NCBI RefSeq assembly: GCF_008704555.1
Contig: NZ_CP023702.1
Span: forward strand, 2,108,001-2,172,000
Length of the DNA: 64,000 nucleotides
Source of the DNA: Streptomyces nitrosporeus
Lineage (GTDB): Bacteria > Actinomycetota > Actinomycetes > Streptomycetales > Streptomycetaceae
Reading direction: 5' to 3'
This document shows positions 1 through 7,352 of this stretch, in pieces. The translations under genes were made by a program, and so were the position numbers. Numbering within the stretch: the stretch's first letter is position 1; each line of letters starts with the position of its first letter. The notes under the pieces were generated by a model, which was not told the origin of the DNA, did no database searches, and was given only the letters and a program-made list of their open reading frames with translations.

Positions 1-1
1 C

Positions 2-265
2 GCTCTGGCGATCAACGTCACCATCCCTCAGGAGCTCCGCTGGACGGACACCCGCCGCGATCAGACGTTCACGCTGACCACGCTCAATGTCCGGCTCCTC
101 CCGGACGGCAGCCTCGCCGCCAAGGCCTACGGCAGGCCGGTTGAGGGCGGCCGGGGCGCGTACGTCTCGTTCCCCGTGCCCGACCGGCCCGAACTGGCGG
201 CCCTGGTCTCAAAGGCCGCCGGCCGCGCCGGGACGTTGTGGGCCGCCCATCGCGGTCTCGGCTGA
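2..265 (+). CDS. small unknown protein, 5' end outside window (copy 1)
   Basis: Reading from base 2 gives 87 codons ending in TGA at 263-265; the start lies before the window. I do not recognise the family and no signal peptide or catalytic motif is visible. The reality of the gene is supported by a second copy at 3591-3878, which aligns without gaps at a constant offset of 3613 bases. About 10 of 85 aligned residues differ, and the central block TFTLTTLNVRLLPDGSLAAK is identical. The two copies are direct repeats bracketing a 3.3-kb patch of decayed and regulatory genes. Confidence 0.5.
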   Translation, partial: ALAINVTIPQELRWTDTRRDQTFTLTTLNVRLLPDGSLAAKAYGRPVEGGRGAYVSFPVPDRPELAALVSKAAGRAGTLWAAHRGLG

Positions 266-441
266 GCCCGTCGCAGTACCGGGCGGTGACCGGCGGATCA
301 CGGCCGGACGCCGCCCGGCCCGCCCGGCCCGCCCAACTCGTCCGTACCGCCTGGCTCGTCCGTCCCGGAGGTGCCGTTCGCCGGAATCCCTGACGCCGAC
401 GCGCGCGGACGCCCCGGGGCGGGTGGGGGGCGGGACCGGGC

Positions 442-759
442 TCAGGCGGAGGCGCGGGCGATGGTGCCCGTGGTGAGCGTGGCCAGCATCTCCCGCAGAG
501 CAGTCACGAAGTCCAGCTCGAACGCGGCGAGTGAGGGATCGGCTTCGTAGGCGGCGAGCATCGCCGGGGAGGGCCGTGCGTGTGTCCACACCGCGCCGAC
601 GGCCATGATCATGCCCGCGGTCAACTGCGGTGCGCTGTCGCCCAGCTCGGGAAGGCACCGGTGGGCCAGCGCCGCGGTGCCGGCGACGTTGGCCACGGCC
701 GCGCGCTTGTGGCGGGCGGCCACCTGCGGGGAGACGTTGTGCTCCAGTACGCCCGCTCG
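442..759 (-). pseudogene. TetR-family regulator, C-terminal fragment
   Basis: About 105 residues in one frame match the C-terminal ligand domain of TetR regulators: a helix starting AGVLEHNVSPQVAARHKRA, then a segment containing MIMAVGAVWTHARPSPAM and a closing ALREMLATLTTG. The N-terminal helix-turn-helix is absent. Upstream of base 759 the frame continues but is no longer TetR-like. The break coincides with the start of an SDR fragment on the other strand at 757, which suggests that one deletion removed the 5' halves of a divergent tetR/SDR pair. The family match is from memory of TetR C-termini. Confidence 0.7.
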
Positions 760-933
760 GGCGGGTTCATCGGCCCCGCCGGACGGGACCAGACCTCCGG
801 CTCTCCCGAGCCCGCCGGTCTTCCCGCAGGCGCCGACGACCCGGCGGAGGTCAGGCGGCTGTGGGCTGTGAGCGAGCAGCTCACCGGCGTCCCCTTCGAC
901 CTCGAAGCCGGAACAGCCCCCAGCTGGTTCTGA
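757..933 (+). pseudogene. short-chain dehydrogenase, C-terminal fragment
   Basis: The last 58 residues (GGFIGPAG..., then DPAEVRRLWAVSEQLTGVPF) look like the C-terminal tail of classical SDR oxidoreductases of the retinol-dehydrogenase type, which commonly end in an R-LW-xSExLTG helix. The Rossmann fold, YxxxK site and start codon are missing. It abuts the TetR fragment at 757-759, head side to head side, as expected if the shared promoter and both 5' parts were deleted. No expression is expected. Confidence 0.65.
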
Positions 934-1416
934 CCACCACCGGCATCGCCAAGGGCTGGTCCCCCAGCCGTCGCCGAAGTGCCCAGCAGCGCGAACACAC
1001 ACAGGGACGGGTCCGCCGCTCCTGGCCGCATACCGGCCCTCCGCGCAGCCGTCCTGTGCGGCTCGGGTCGTCGCCGTCTCGCTTGTCGGAGTTCCGCGTC
1101 CCTGCGGGATTCCGGCAAGGCACATCCGGAAGGCCCCCGCACCTGCTCGCCGGTGAGCAGGCGGGCTACCCGGCCGCGGGCCTTCTCCTCCGCGGCCCGG
1201 CGCACGCTGCCGACGGGTGGCGTTCCCGCCCGCCGACAGCGAGGCCGCGCGGTGCCGGCGGTGGTGGCCCGCGCGGGGTGCGCCGTACGGTCCGTCGCCA
1301 CGGCCCACGGCACCTCGGCCTGGGTGCTCCGACCCGGGAAGCCTCCGCCCCGGACCACCGGCTCCGGGGCGGGGCCGGGCGGCGGGGGTGTCGGTCCGGG
1401 CTGGTACAGATGCACC
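934..1416. other. gene-free stretch
   Basis: I see no credible coding sequence here on either strand. The open frames that cross it lack family motifs and are typical GC-rich shadows. It lies between the SDR fragment and the start of the DUF6892-like gene and presumably holds that gene's promoter. Confidence 0.5.
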
Positions 1417-1851
1417 ATGACCACTTTCCAGGACTTCGCCTTCAAGCTCCTCGTCGTCGAGGAGTTGATGTACCGGGCGGGGACGCTCACCCCGGTGTTC
1501 GACCTGCGGGCCCACATGCGGGGGCTCGGGGTGAAGGACCTCGACACCCATGTCGAGAGGAACGGGCTGGAGTACACCATTCTGGACGAGGCCCGCGCCT
1601 ACTTCGAGGCGCTGGAGATACCGGCGGAGCTGCTGGCCGGTGTGGAGCACCTGGTCTTCGACGGCGGGAACCGGGTCTTCATGGAGTGCGCGCCCGTCTG
1701 GGACGGCGAGGACGACCTGTTCGACGTACGCCGGCTGGACGACCTGGAACTGCTGCCCAACCTCAGGCTCTTCACCGGCGGGCGGGCGCTGGAGCACATG
1801 GTTCCCGGCGCGTCGGAGATCCTGGCCGCCAGGGGGGTCGCCACGCGGTAG
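1417..1851 (+). CDS. small conserved protein (DUF6892-like)
   Basis: This 144-residue soluble acidic protein begins MTTFQDFAFKLLVVEELMY and ends in SEILAARGVATR. From memory such proteins are labelled DUF6892 in actinobacteria; no function is known. The ATG at 1417 is chosen because recognisable sequence begins there, although the frame stays open upstream. No signal peptide or membrane segment is seen. A strong hairpin 14 bases after the stop suggests a monocistronic gene. It sits between the tetR/SDR scar and an insertion-sequence remnant. Confidence 0.6.
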   Translation: MTTFQDFAFKLLVVEELMYRAGTLTPVFDLRAHMRGLGVKDLDTHVERNGLEYTILDEARAYFEALEIPAELLAGVEHLVFDGGNRVFMECAPVWDGEDDLFDVRRLDDLELLPNLRLFTGGRALEHMVPGASEILAARGVATR

Positions 1852-1864
1852 CCAGTGGGGTTCT

Positions 1865-1915
1865 GCCAGGTGGTGCCGTATGCCTCCCCCGGGGTGGGCT
1901 ACGGCACCACCTGGC
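1865..1915 (+). terminator. long perfect stem-loop after the DUF6892-like gene
   Basis: The arms GCCAGGTGGTGCCGTA (1865-1880) and their exact complement (1900-1915) give a 16-bp stem. The 19-base loop is itself partly self-complementary (CCTCCCCC against GGGGTGGG). It begins 14 bases after the stop codon. There is no T-tract, which is normal for Streptomyces terminators. Because an IS remnant follows at once, an insertion-target role cannot be excluded. Confidence 0.6.
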
Positions 1916-1972
1916 ACAGCCCTGTCAGGACGAGTACCGAAGCGGATCTCAAGCGCGAGATGATCTTTCTGC

Positions 1973-2160
1973 ATGGCGCGTGGGGGCCTGTCGGGCGGAC
2001 GATGAACCCCGCTGGAGCCTCTGTCGCCGCAGGGCAAGAAGCCCGGCCGGCCACCGGCACGGACCCGTCGGCAGCTGATCGACGGCACACGCTTCCGGGT
2101 CCGTACCGGCATCCCGTGACGGGGCCCGCACGGGGAGCGCAGGCGCTGGAGCCACGTGCG
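1973..2160 (+). pseudogene. IS5-type transposase, decayed N-terminal fragment
   Basis: The frame from ATG 1973 reads MARGGLSGGR, an in-frame TGA, then TPLEPLSPQGKKPGRPPART and RRQLIDGTRFRVRTGIP followed by another TGA. This matches the start of a common Streptomyces IS5-group transposase (roughly MGRGDLTDEQW..LEPLLPxGKKPGRPP...RRQLIDGIRFRVRTGxPWRD). The second stop falls where Trp (TGG) is expected. Beyond it a frameshifted RRRWS-like trace may continue to about 2160. The DDE catalytic domain is gone. It lies between the DUF6892-like gene and the membrane protein gene. Confidence 0.65.
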
Positions 2161-2173
2161 CGTCGGCGCTTCG

Positions 2174-2734
2174 TCAGCGGTCATCCGTTCCGGACAGAGC
2201 CAGTTGACGCAGACGGCAGGCGTACCAGCTGCCGGCGAGACAGATCACCACGTAGATGGTGACCGCCTGGACGGCGAAGTTCGGGTAGTGGAACTCCCAC
2301 CGCCCCGCAGCCGGGTCGCTGCCGAAGTCGGCGTTGCTCCAGATGGGGGGCATCATCCAGCCGATCACTCCGCCGAGGCCCTGGGCGGCGATGTACAGCA
2401 CCACGAACTCACCCAGGCACCAGGCGTAGGCGCGGCGGTCCCGTCGGATCAGGGCCCGGACCTGGGCGCGTGCGCCGCCGAAGCGCCATCGCGCGCCCGC
2501 CGGGGCGACACGGGCGCTGACCTCCGGCGCGAACACCACGGCCGCGACGACCAGGCCGAGCAGGGCGACGGCGCTGACCGCCATGGTCGCCTCCGAGCCG
2601 ACACGGCTGCGGATCTGCGGCGTCAGCAGCAGAGCCAGGATCGGGAGGTTGACCACGAGACCGGCCGCGTAGACGCGTCCCAGGACCCCGATCGGCGGTA
2701 TCAGGTCAAGGCGGCGAGCGTAAGCAGTGTCCAT
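2174..2734 (-). CDS. integral membrane protein
   Basis: This 186-residue protein has about four hydrophobic segments: near residues 17-40 (LGRVYAAGLVVNLPILALLL), 50-70, 105-128 (CLGEFVVLYIAAQGLGG) and 152-172 (AVQAVTIYVVICLAGSWYAC). I do not recognise a named family. It is divergent from a MarR regulator, and the 80-base gap contains two palindromes that probably serve as its operator, so it is likely the MarR-controlled target, perhaps an efflux or stress membrane protein (inference). The ATG at 2732-2734 starts the open frame. Confidence 0.7.
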   Translation of the reverse strand: MDTAYARRLDLIPPIGVLGRVYAAGLVVNLPILALLLTPQIRSRVGSEATMAVSAVALLGLVVAAVVFAPEVSARVAPAGARWRFGGARAQVRALIRRDRRAYAWCLGEFVVLYIAAQGLGGVIGWMMPPIWSNADFGSDPAAGRWEFHYPNFAVQAVTIYVVICLAGSWYACRLRQLALSGTDDR

Positions 2735-2756
2735 GCCATCGAGTCAAGCACACTCC

Positions 2757-2792
2757 TTCACTTTGGTGAAGCACTTTCTTCACCCAAGTGAA
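2757..2792. promoter_or_regulatory. paired MarR-type operators
   Basis: Two 14-nt palindromes share the same arms: TTCACTTTGGTGAA (2757-2770) and TTCACCCAAGTGAA (2779-2792). Their centres are 22 bp apart, about two helical turns, so dimers would bind the same DNA face. They lie between the divergent membrane-protein and MarR genes, the usual place for autoregulation. Confidence 0.7.
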
Positions 2793-2814
2793 AGAGTGGA
2801 GTAGCCTCGTCCGC

Positions 2815-3321
2815 ATGAACGCCGAGGAAGGGCCCTTGACGGACGGGGCCTCACTGGGGCATGAGCTGAGCCTGTGGGTGGTGCTCTTCCATGACGCCGT
2901 CGCCGCCCACCTGGGCGTCAACGCGACCGAGCACAAGGTCCTCGACCTCGTCGGCCGCCATCCCGGCGTCAGCCCCACCCGGCTCGCCCAGGAGACGCGA
3001 CTGAGCTACGCGGCCATCACGAAGATCACCCATCACCTGGTTGAACTCGGCTACGTCCGCAGGGAGCGCGACCCTTCCGACGGCAGGAAGTTCGCCCTCT
3101 TCGTGTCCCCGGAGCACCGGCGGTCCATGACCGGCGTGATGGCGCCGCTGATCGCCGGCATGGCCCGCGTCACCGGTGAACTCACCGAGTCCGAACGCGA
3201 GACGGTCAGCCGATGGCTCATGGGAACCGTCACGGCCCTCCGCGAGGCCACGACAACGGTCCGCGCCCATCACAACAGCCCCGCCACGCCCAGCGATCAG
3301 GGCTTTCACAGCACGCCCTAG
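2815..3321 (+). CDS. MarR-family transcriptional regulator
   Basis: This 168-residue protein has a winged helix at about residues 38-95. The recognition region is RLAQETRLSYAAITKITHHL, and the wing (86-91) is the typical DPSDGR. It is expected to act as a dimeric repressor responding to a small molecule. The ATG at 2815 is preferred over an in-frame GTG at 2788, which lies inside the second operator palindrome. A GGAG about 12 bases upstream is a weak ribosome site. It is divergent from the membrane protein gene, with which it probably forms an autoregulated pair. Confidence 0.85.
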   Translation: MNAEEGPLTDGASLGHELSLWVVLFHDAVAAHLGVNATEHKVLDLVGRHPGVSPTRLAQETRLSYAAITKITHHLVELGYVRRERDPSDGRKFALFVSPEHRRSMTGVMAPLIAGMARVTGELTESERETVSRWLMGTVTALREATTTVRAHHNSPATPSDQGFHSTP

Positions 3322-3590
3322 TTGGCGGCGGTCATGGACCCCCGAAGGGGAGCCCGCCGGACACCCGTCCCGGCGCGACACACACCCATCCACCTCGGCA
3401 CCTCGGCCTCACCCGGCACCGGTCACGGCCGAAGAGGCGGCCCCGGGTGATCCGCCGGTCCCCGCCCCACGGCGGCGACGATTCCCGAAGGCCGGTCACG
3501 AGTCGGCACGCGCCCCGGGCGGACACCGCCCGGGGCTCCGCCGCAGTCGATGACGGGAACGCGGGCGCGTCCGCGCGAGAGCATCCGTCC
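3322..3590. other. gene-free spacer
   Basis: No coding sequence, repeat or clear hairpin is recognised between the MarR gene and the second copy of the small unknown gene. Confidence 0.4.
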
Positions 3591-3878
3591 ATGAACAGCG
3601 GCCTGGAGACAAGTGCTCCGGCGGTCAACGTCATCCTCCCGCAGGAGCTCTGCCGGACGGACACCCGCCGGGACCGGACGTTCACGCTGACCACGCTCAA
3701 TGTCCGGCTCCTCCCGGACGGCAGCCTCGCCGCCAAGGCCTACGGCAGGCCGGCCGAGGGCGGCCGGGGCGCGTACGTCTCGTTCCCCGTGCCCGACCGG
3801 CCCGAACCGGCGGCCCTGGTCTCAAAGGCCGCCGGCCGCGCCGGGACGTCGTGGGCCGCCCATCGCGGTCCCGGCTGA
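3591..3878 (+). CDS. small unknown protein (copy 2)
   Basis: This 95-residue protein begins MNSGLETSAPAVNV from the ATG at 3591. It is the complete version of the gene truncated at the window start and differs from it at about 10 of 85 shared positions, mostly R/W/Q and L/P exchanges. The middle carries an alternating polar/hydrophobic stretch (FTLTTLNVRLLPDGSLAAKA) suggesting beta strands. No family, signal peptide or membrane segment is recognised. The nucleotide similarity continues about 25 bases past the stop in both copies, so the duplicated unit is larger than the coding sequence. Confidence 0.5.
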   Translation: MNSGLETSAPAVNVILPQELCRTDTRRDRTFTLTTLNVRLLPDGSLAAKAYGRPAEGGRGAYVSFPVPDRPEPAALVSKAAGRAGTSWAAHRGPG

Positions 3879-3921
3879 TCCCGTCGCAGTACCGGGCGGC
3901 GGCCGGCGCGCCGTCAGGTCC

Positions 3922-4704
3922 TCACAGGGGCCGGACGGTGAGTATCTGCTGGGCGTGGCCGACCGGTCCGGTGGTGTCGTGCAGGACGGTGCTGGTGATG
4001 CCGTGGCCGGCTGGGCCGAAGGTGACCGTGGTGTCGAGTCCGGTCCAGTGGCCCTCGGGCTGCCGGTGCAGATGGACGGTCAGGTCCACGTTGGGGAACA
4101 TCCAGGCGGTGGGCGACTCGCGTACGGCGATGCCGTTGGCCGTGTCCACGAGCGCGACGTAGGACGCGAGCGGGCTCGCGGTCTCCCCGGCGACGAGGTC
4201 GAGGCGGGAGGAGATCCAGGCGGTCGCGCGGCCCGGGGCGGGCGGGGCGACGGGGCGCACCTCCAGGGAGCGGACGTATCCGCCGGGCCAGAGGCCGGCC
4301 ATCGGCCAGGGGGCGAGGTCCTCGGGCGGGGTGAGCGGGGCGGCGCCGCCTCCGGCGACGGCGCCGGTGTCCTGGGTGCCGAGGAGCCAGGCGCGGGCGC
4401 GTACGACGGGGCGGCCCGCGATGAGCACGACGGCTTCGAGGAGTTCGATGGTGCGACCGGGGCGGACGGCCTCGATCCGGATCTCGCACTCGTCGAGGGC
4501 GAGGCGGCCGAGGATGTCGTAGCTGATGCGGGCCACCGGCAGGGCCCCGCCCGGCCGGGAGGCCAGGTGCTGGTCGAGGGCGTGCACGACGAGGCCGCCG
4601 AGCGGGCTGAAGTGCTGCTCGCCGGGGTCCCACGCGCCGCCCGCGTGCGGGGTCGGCCTGTAGCGGTGCTCGTCGACGCGTTCGTAGTAACTGCCGGTGC
4701 TCAA
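3922..4704 (-). CDS. acyl-CoA thioesterase-like protein (double hotdog)
   Basis: This 260-residue protein resembles TesB-like thioesterase-family proteins. The N-terminal half has HFSPLGGLVVHALDQHLASR and then RISYDILGRLALDECEIRIE, which suits a first hotdog fold. The C-terminal half has SYVALVDTANGIAVRESPTA and FPNVDLTVHLHRQPEGHWTG, the second. Such proteins hydrolyse acyl-CoA thioesters, but the substrate cannot be read from sequence. The start ATG is at 4704. It is convergent with the small unknown gene and divergent from the chitin-binding LPMO gene. Confidence 0.7.
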   Translation of the reverse strand: MSTGSYYERVDEHRYRPTPHAGGAWDPGEQHFSPLGGLVVHALDQHLASRPGGALPVARISYDILGRLALDECEIRIEAVRPGRTIELLEAVVLIAGRPVVRARAWLLGTQDTGAVAGGGAAPLTPPEDLAPWPMAGLWPGGYVRSLEVRPVAPPAPGRATAWISSRLDLVAGETASPLASYVALVDTANGIAVRESPTAWMFPNVDLTVHLHRQPEGHWTGLDTTVTFGPAGHGITSTVLHDTTGPVGHAQQILTVRPL

Positions 4705-4816
4705 CGGGGTCTTTCCTCTCGGGCGGGCGGCGGGCGGTGTCCGGCCCGGCGGCCGGAAAGCGGTGTACCGGGTCCAGTATCCGGTCCGGCGGCGGGCGCC
4801 ATTGGTATGGACATGA

Positions 4817-4853
4817 CTAGACCACCGGTCTAGCCTCGAACTTGGTCTAGACC
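4817..4853 (+). promoter_or_regulatory. DasR-type (dre) / chitinase-promoter repeats
   Basis: CTAGACC-ACC-GGTCTAG (4817-4833) is an inverted repeat, and 10 bases on GGTCTAGACC (4844-4853) is a perfect palindrome. The second matches the core of the Streptomyces DasR site, roughly AGTGGTCTAGACCACT. They lie about 130-165 bases before the LPMO start. DasR is the GntR-type repressor of chitin/GlcNAc genes, so chitin-linked control of the downstream gene is likely. Confidence 0.75.
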
Positions 4854-4983
4854 GCAGCGGGTTCCGTGGTCTCCGCTTTCCCCTGCCCTGCCGTACTCAC
4901 TTTCGCCCCGCCCCGTCCGGCAGGCGCAACGGAGACCCCGTACCCGTACAGACATCCGGAACACAGGATCACGGGAGCGCACG

Positions 4984-5574
4984 ATGCGTAGGAAAGTCAC
5001 TTCGTTACTCCTCGGCCTCGGGCTGTTCGGCGGCGCGTTCGCCGCGACCGCCGGGAGCGCCCAGGGCCACGGCTACACCGATTCACCCGTCAGCCGCCAG
5101 CAGTTGTGCGGCAACGGCACCGTCCGCAACTGCGGGCAGATCCAGTGGGAGCCGCCGAGCGTGGAGGGCCCGAAGGGCTTCCCGACCCGGGGGCCCGCCG
5201 ACGGCCAGATCTGCGCGGGCGGCAACGGCCGCTTCTCCGAGCTGGACGACCCGCGCGGCGGGAACTGGCCGGCGACCAGCCTCACCGCGGGCCAGAACCA
5301 CACCTTCGTCTGGCGCATCTCGGCGCGCCACGCCACCACCGACTTCCGGTACTACATCACCAGGGACGGCTACGACCCGACGAAGCCGCTGACCCGGGCC
5401 GACCTGGACCCGCAGCCGTTCCTGACGGTGCCCTTCGGCGGCCGGCAGCCCGGTTCCACGGTGAGTCACTCGGGTGTGCTGCCGCGGAAGTCCGGCAAGC
5501 ACCTGATCCTCGGTGTCTGGACCATCGCCGACACCGGAAACGCGTTCTACGCCTGCTCCGACGTGAAGTTCTGA
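4984..5574 (+). CDS. secreted chitin-active lytic polysaccharide monooxygenase (AA10, CHB-type)
   Basis: This 196-residue protein has a Sec signal peptide (MRRK..., hydrophobic 7-22, cleavage after ...GSAQG), leaving His29 as the mature N-terminus. Together with His116 (SARHATTDF) it forms the copper histidine brace. Phe188 near the end (NAFYACSD) fits the usual axial aromatic. There is no extra carbohydrate-binding module, so this is a minimal AA10 enzyme like Streptomyces CHB1-type chitin-binding proteins. It oxidatively cleaves crystalline chitin outside the cell. A DasR-type operator precedes it and a GH18 chitinase gene follows, so the two probably act together. Confidence 0.92.
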   Translation: MRRKVTSLLLGLGLFGGAFAATAGSAQGHGYTDSPVSRQQLCGNGTVRNCGQIQWEPPSVEGPKGFPTRGPADGQICAGGNGRFSELDDPRGGNWPATSLTAGQNHTFVWRISARHATTDFRYYITRDGYDPTKPLTRADLDPQPFLTVPFGGRQPGSTVSHSGVLPRKSGKHLILGVWTIADTGNAFYACSDVKF

Positions 5575-5672
5575 CAGGACGCGGAGCCGTGACGGGCACT
5601 CCCGGGCGCGCTGCCCGGACACACGGTCCCGATCCGGCGTCCTGATCCGGCGTCCTCACGTGACGTCCCCGA

Positions 5673-5715
5673 TGTGGTCCGGCCCGGTACAGGGCGGGTA
5701 CCGGGCCGGACCACA
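5673..5715 (+). terminator. 18-bp perfect inverted repeat between LPMO and chitinase genes
   Basis: TGTGGTCCGGCCCGGTAC (5673-5690) is repeated exactly in inverted orientation at 5698-5715 with a 7-base loop. It lies about 100 bases after the LPMO stop and 57 before the chitinase start. Terminator is the simplest reading. The outer GGTCC/GGACC half-sites also recall chitinase operators, so a regulatory role is possible. Confidence 0.6.
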
Positions 5716-5771
5716 CCTCCCCGCACCTCCCCCCGCGCTTCCCGTATCCCCGCAGAAGGGAACCACCCCCC

Positions 5772-6914
5772 ATGTCCCGAAGAGAGGCACGGAGCGCCCG
5801 CAAGGGCCGTCTCCTGGCCGTCCTCCTGGCCGCCGCCGGTGCCGCCCAGGCCCTGCTCGGCACGGCGCCCGCCGCGTCCGCGAGCGCACCGGCCGCCTCC
5901 GCCCGCGCGGACGCGGCACCCGCGCGCACGGCGGGCACCCCGGCCGGCACCGCCGCGGCGGACACCTGCGCGCTGAAGTCCCGCCCGCAGGGCAAGGTGC
6001 TCCAGGGCTACTGGGAGAACTGGGACGGCGCCGCCAACGGTGTGCACCCGCCGTTCGGCTGGACGTCGATCGCCGACCCCCGTATCCCCCAGCACGGCTA
6101 CAACGTGGTGAACGCGGCCTTCCCGGTCATCCTGTCCGACGGCACCGTGCTGTGGGAGGACGGCATGGACTCCACGGTGAAGGTGCCGACGCCGGCCGAG
6201 ATGTGCCAGGCCAAGGCGTCCGGCCTCACCCTGCTGATGTCGATCGGCGGTGCGGCGGCCGGTATCGACCTCAGCTCCTCGGCGGTGGCCGACCGCTTCG
6301 TGGCGACCGTGGTGCCGATCCTCAAGAAGTACAACTTCGACGGGATCGACATCGACATCGAGACCGGCCTCGTCGGCAGCGGCAGCATCAGCCAGCTCTC
6401 CCCCTCGCAGTCCAACCTGATCCGGATCATCGACGGGGTGCTGGCCGCCATGCCGGCCGGGTTCGGGCTGACCATGGCGCCCGAGACGGCGTACGTCACC
6501 GGCGGCAGCATCGTCTACGGCTCCATCTGGGGCGCCTATCTGCCGGTCATCAAGAAGTACGCCGACAACGGCCGGCTGTGGTGGCTGAACATGCAGTACT
6601 ACAACGGCAGCATGTACGGCTGCTCCGGTGACTCCTACGCGGCCGGCACCGTCCAGGGCTTCACCAAGCAGACCGACTGCCTGAACACCGGTCTCGTGAT
6701 CCAGGGGACCACCATCAAGGTGCCGTACGACAAGCAGGTCCCGGGTCTGCCCGCCCAGGCGGGCGCCGGGGGCGGCTACATGTCGCCCTCGCTGGTGGCC
6801 CAGGCGTGGAACGGCCGCAGCGGGCTCAAGGGCCTGATGACCTGGTCGATCAACTGGGACGGGTCGCGCAACTGGACCTTCGGCGACAACGTCAGGGCGT
6901 TGCAGGGGCGTTGA
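5772..6914 (+). CDS. secreted GH18 chitinase
   Basis: This 380-residue protein starts at ATG 5772. It has a basic N-terminus (MSRREARSARKGR), a hydrophobic stretch and an Ala-rich linker to about residue 60, then a single GH18 barrel. The catalytic DxxDxDxE motif is complete (D190, D193, D195, E197 in FDGIDIDIE), so it should hydrolyse chitin by the substrate-assisted retaining mechanism. MNMQYYN and TWSINWDG are further typical blocks. It has no chitin-binding or fibronectin domain, so it probably relies on the adjacent LPMO to open the substrate. AAG-rich spacing before the ATG (AGAAGGGAAC) gives a usable ribosome site. Confidence 0.93.
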   Translation: MSRREARSARKGRLLAVLLAAAGAAQALLGTAPAASASAPAASARADAAPARTAGTPAGTAAADTCALKSRPQGKVLQGYWENWDGAANGVHPPFGWTSIADPRIPQHGYNVVNAAFPVILSDGTVLWEDGMDSTVKVPTPAEMCQAKASGLTLLMSIGGAAAGIDLSSSAVADRFVATVVPILKKYNFDGIDIDIETGLVGSGSISQLSPSQSNLIRIIDGVLAAMPAGFGLTMAPETAYVTGGSIVYGSIWGAYLPVIKKYADNGRLWWLNMQYYNGSMYGCSGDSYAAGTVQGFTKQTDCLNTGLVIQGTTIKVPYDKQVPGLPAQAGAGGGYMSPSLVAQAWNGRSGLKGLMTWSINWDGSRNWTFGDNVRALQGR

Positions 6915-6979
6915 CGCCGCGCCTCCTCGCCGGTGTCCTCCCCTCCGCGGTTTCCCGCCACCGGCCTCCCGCCGGCGGC

Positions 6980-7052
6980 CCCTCGGCCCATGGGCCGAGG
7001 GCGTGGGACCACGAGGCGGCCGCCGGAGCCGGACGGACCGGCTCCGGCGGCC
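6980..7052 (+). terminator. two consecutive hairpins after the chitinase gene
   Basis: A 22-nt perfect palindrome centred on CATG (6980-7001, arm CCCTCGGCCCA) is followed by a 13-bp stem (7018-7030 with 7040-7052, arm GGCCGCCGGAGCC, 9-base loop). They lie 65-140 bases after the chitinase stop and probably end that transcript. Confidence 0.55.
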
Positions 7053-7079
7053 TCCGCTCACGGCCTCCCTCTCTCCGCC

Positions 7080-7175
7080 TTCCCCTCGCGGCCTTTCGCG
7101 CGCCGTCTTCCCCTCGCCGTCTTCTCCTCGCGGCCTTCCGCACGCCGTCTTCCCCTCGCGGCCTTCCGCGCGTCC
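7080..7175. repeat. imperfect tandem repeats of 28 and 14 bp
   Basis: The unit TTCCCCTCGCGGCCTTTCGC plus GCGCCGTC (28 bp, 7080-7107) is followed by a 14-bp short form, then another 28-bp copy (7122-7149) and a partial copy (7150-7175). The strand is pyrimidine-rich. It is intergenic, between the chitinase and GNAT genes, and no coding frame is likely. Confidence 0.6.
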
Positions 7176-7352
7176 GGCCCGTGCGTTTCCGGCCGGGCCC
7201 CGGTCCGGTGTCCCGCCGGGAAGCCCTCCCTCACCCGGCGCTGCGAACCCATCGGTCCGAGGTGCGATTATCCGTGGTTTCACCGGCGAATCCGCGTCAA
7301 TGCCGGGCTAAGTCCCTGTCGTGGGGCGGAGGACGGCCGTAACGTCTTCGCC

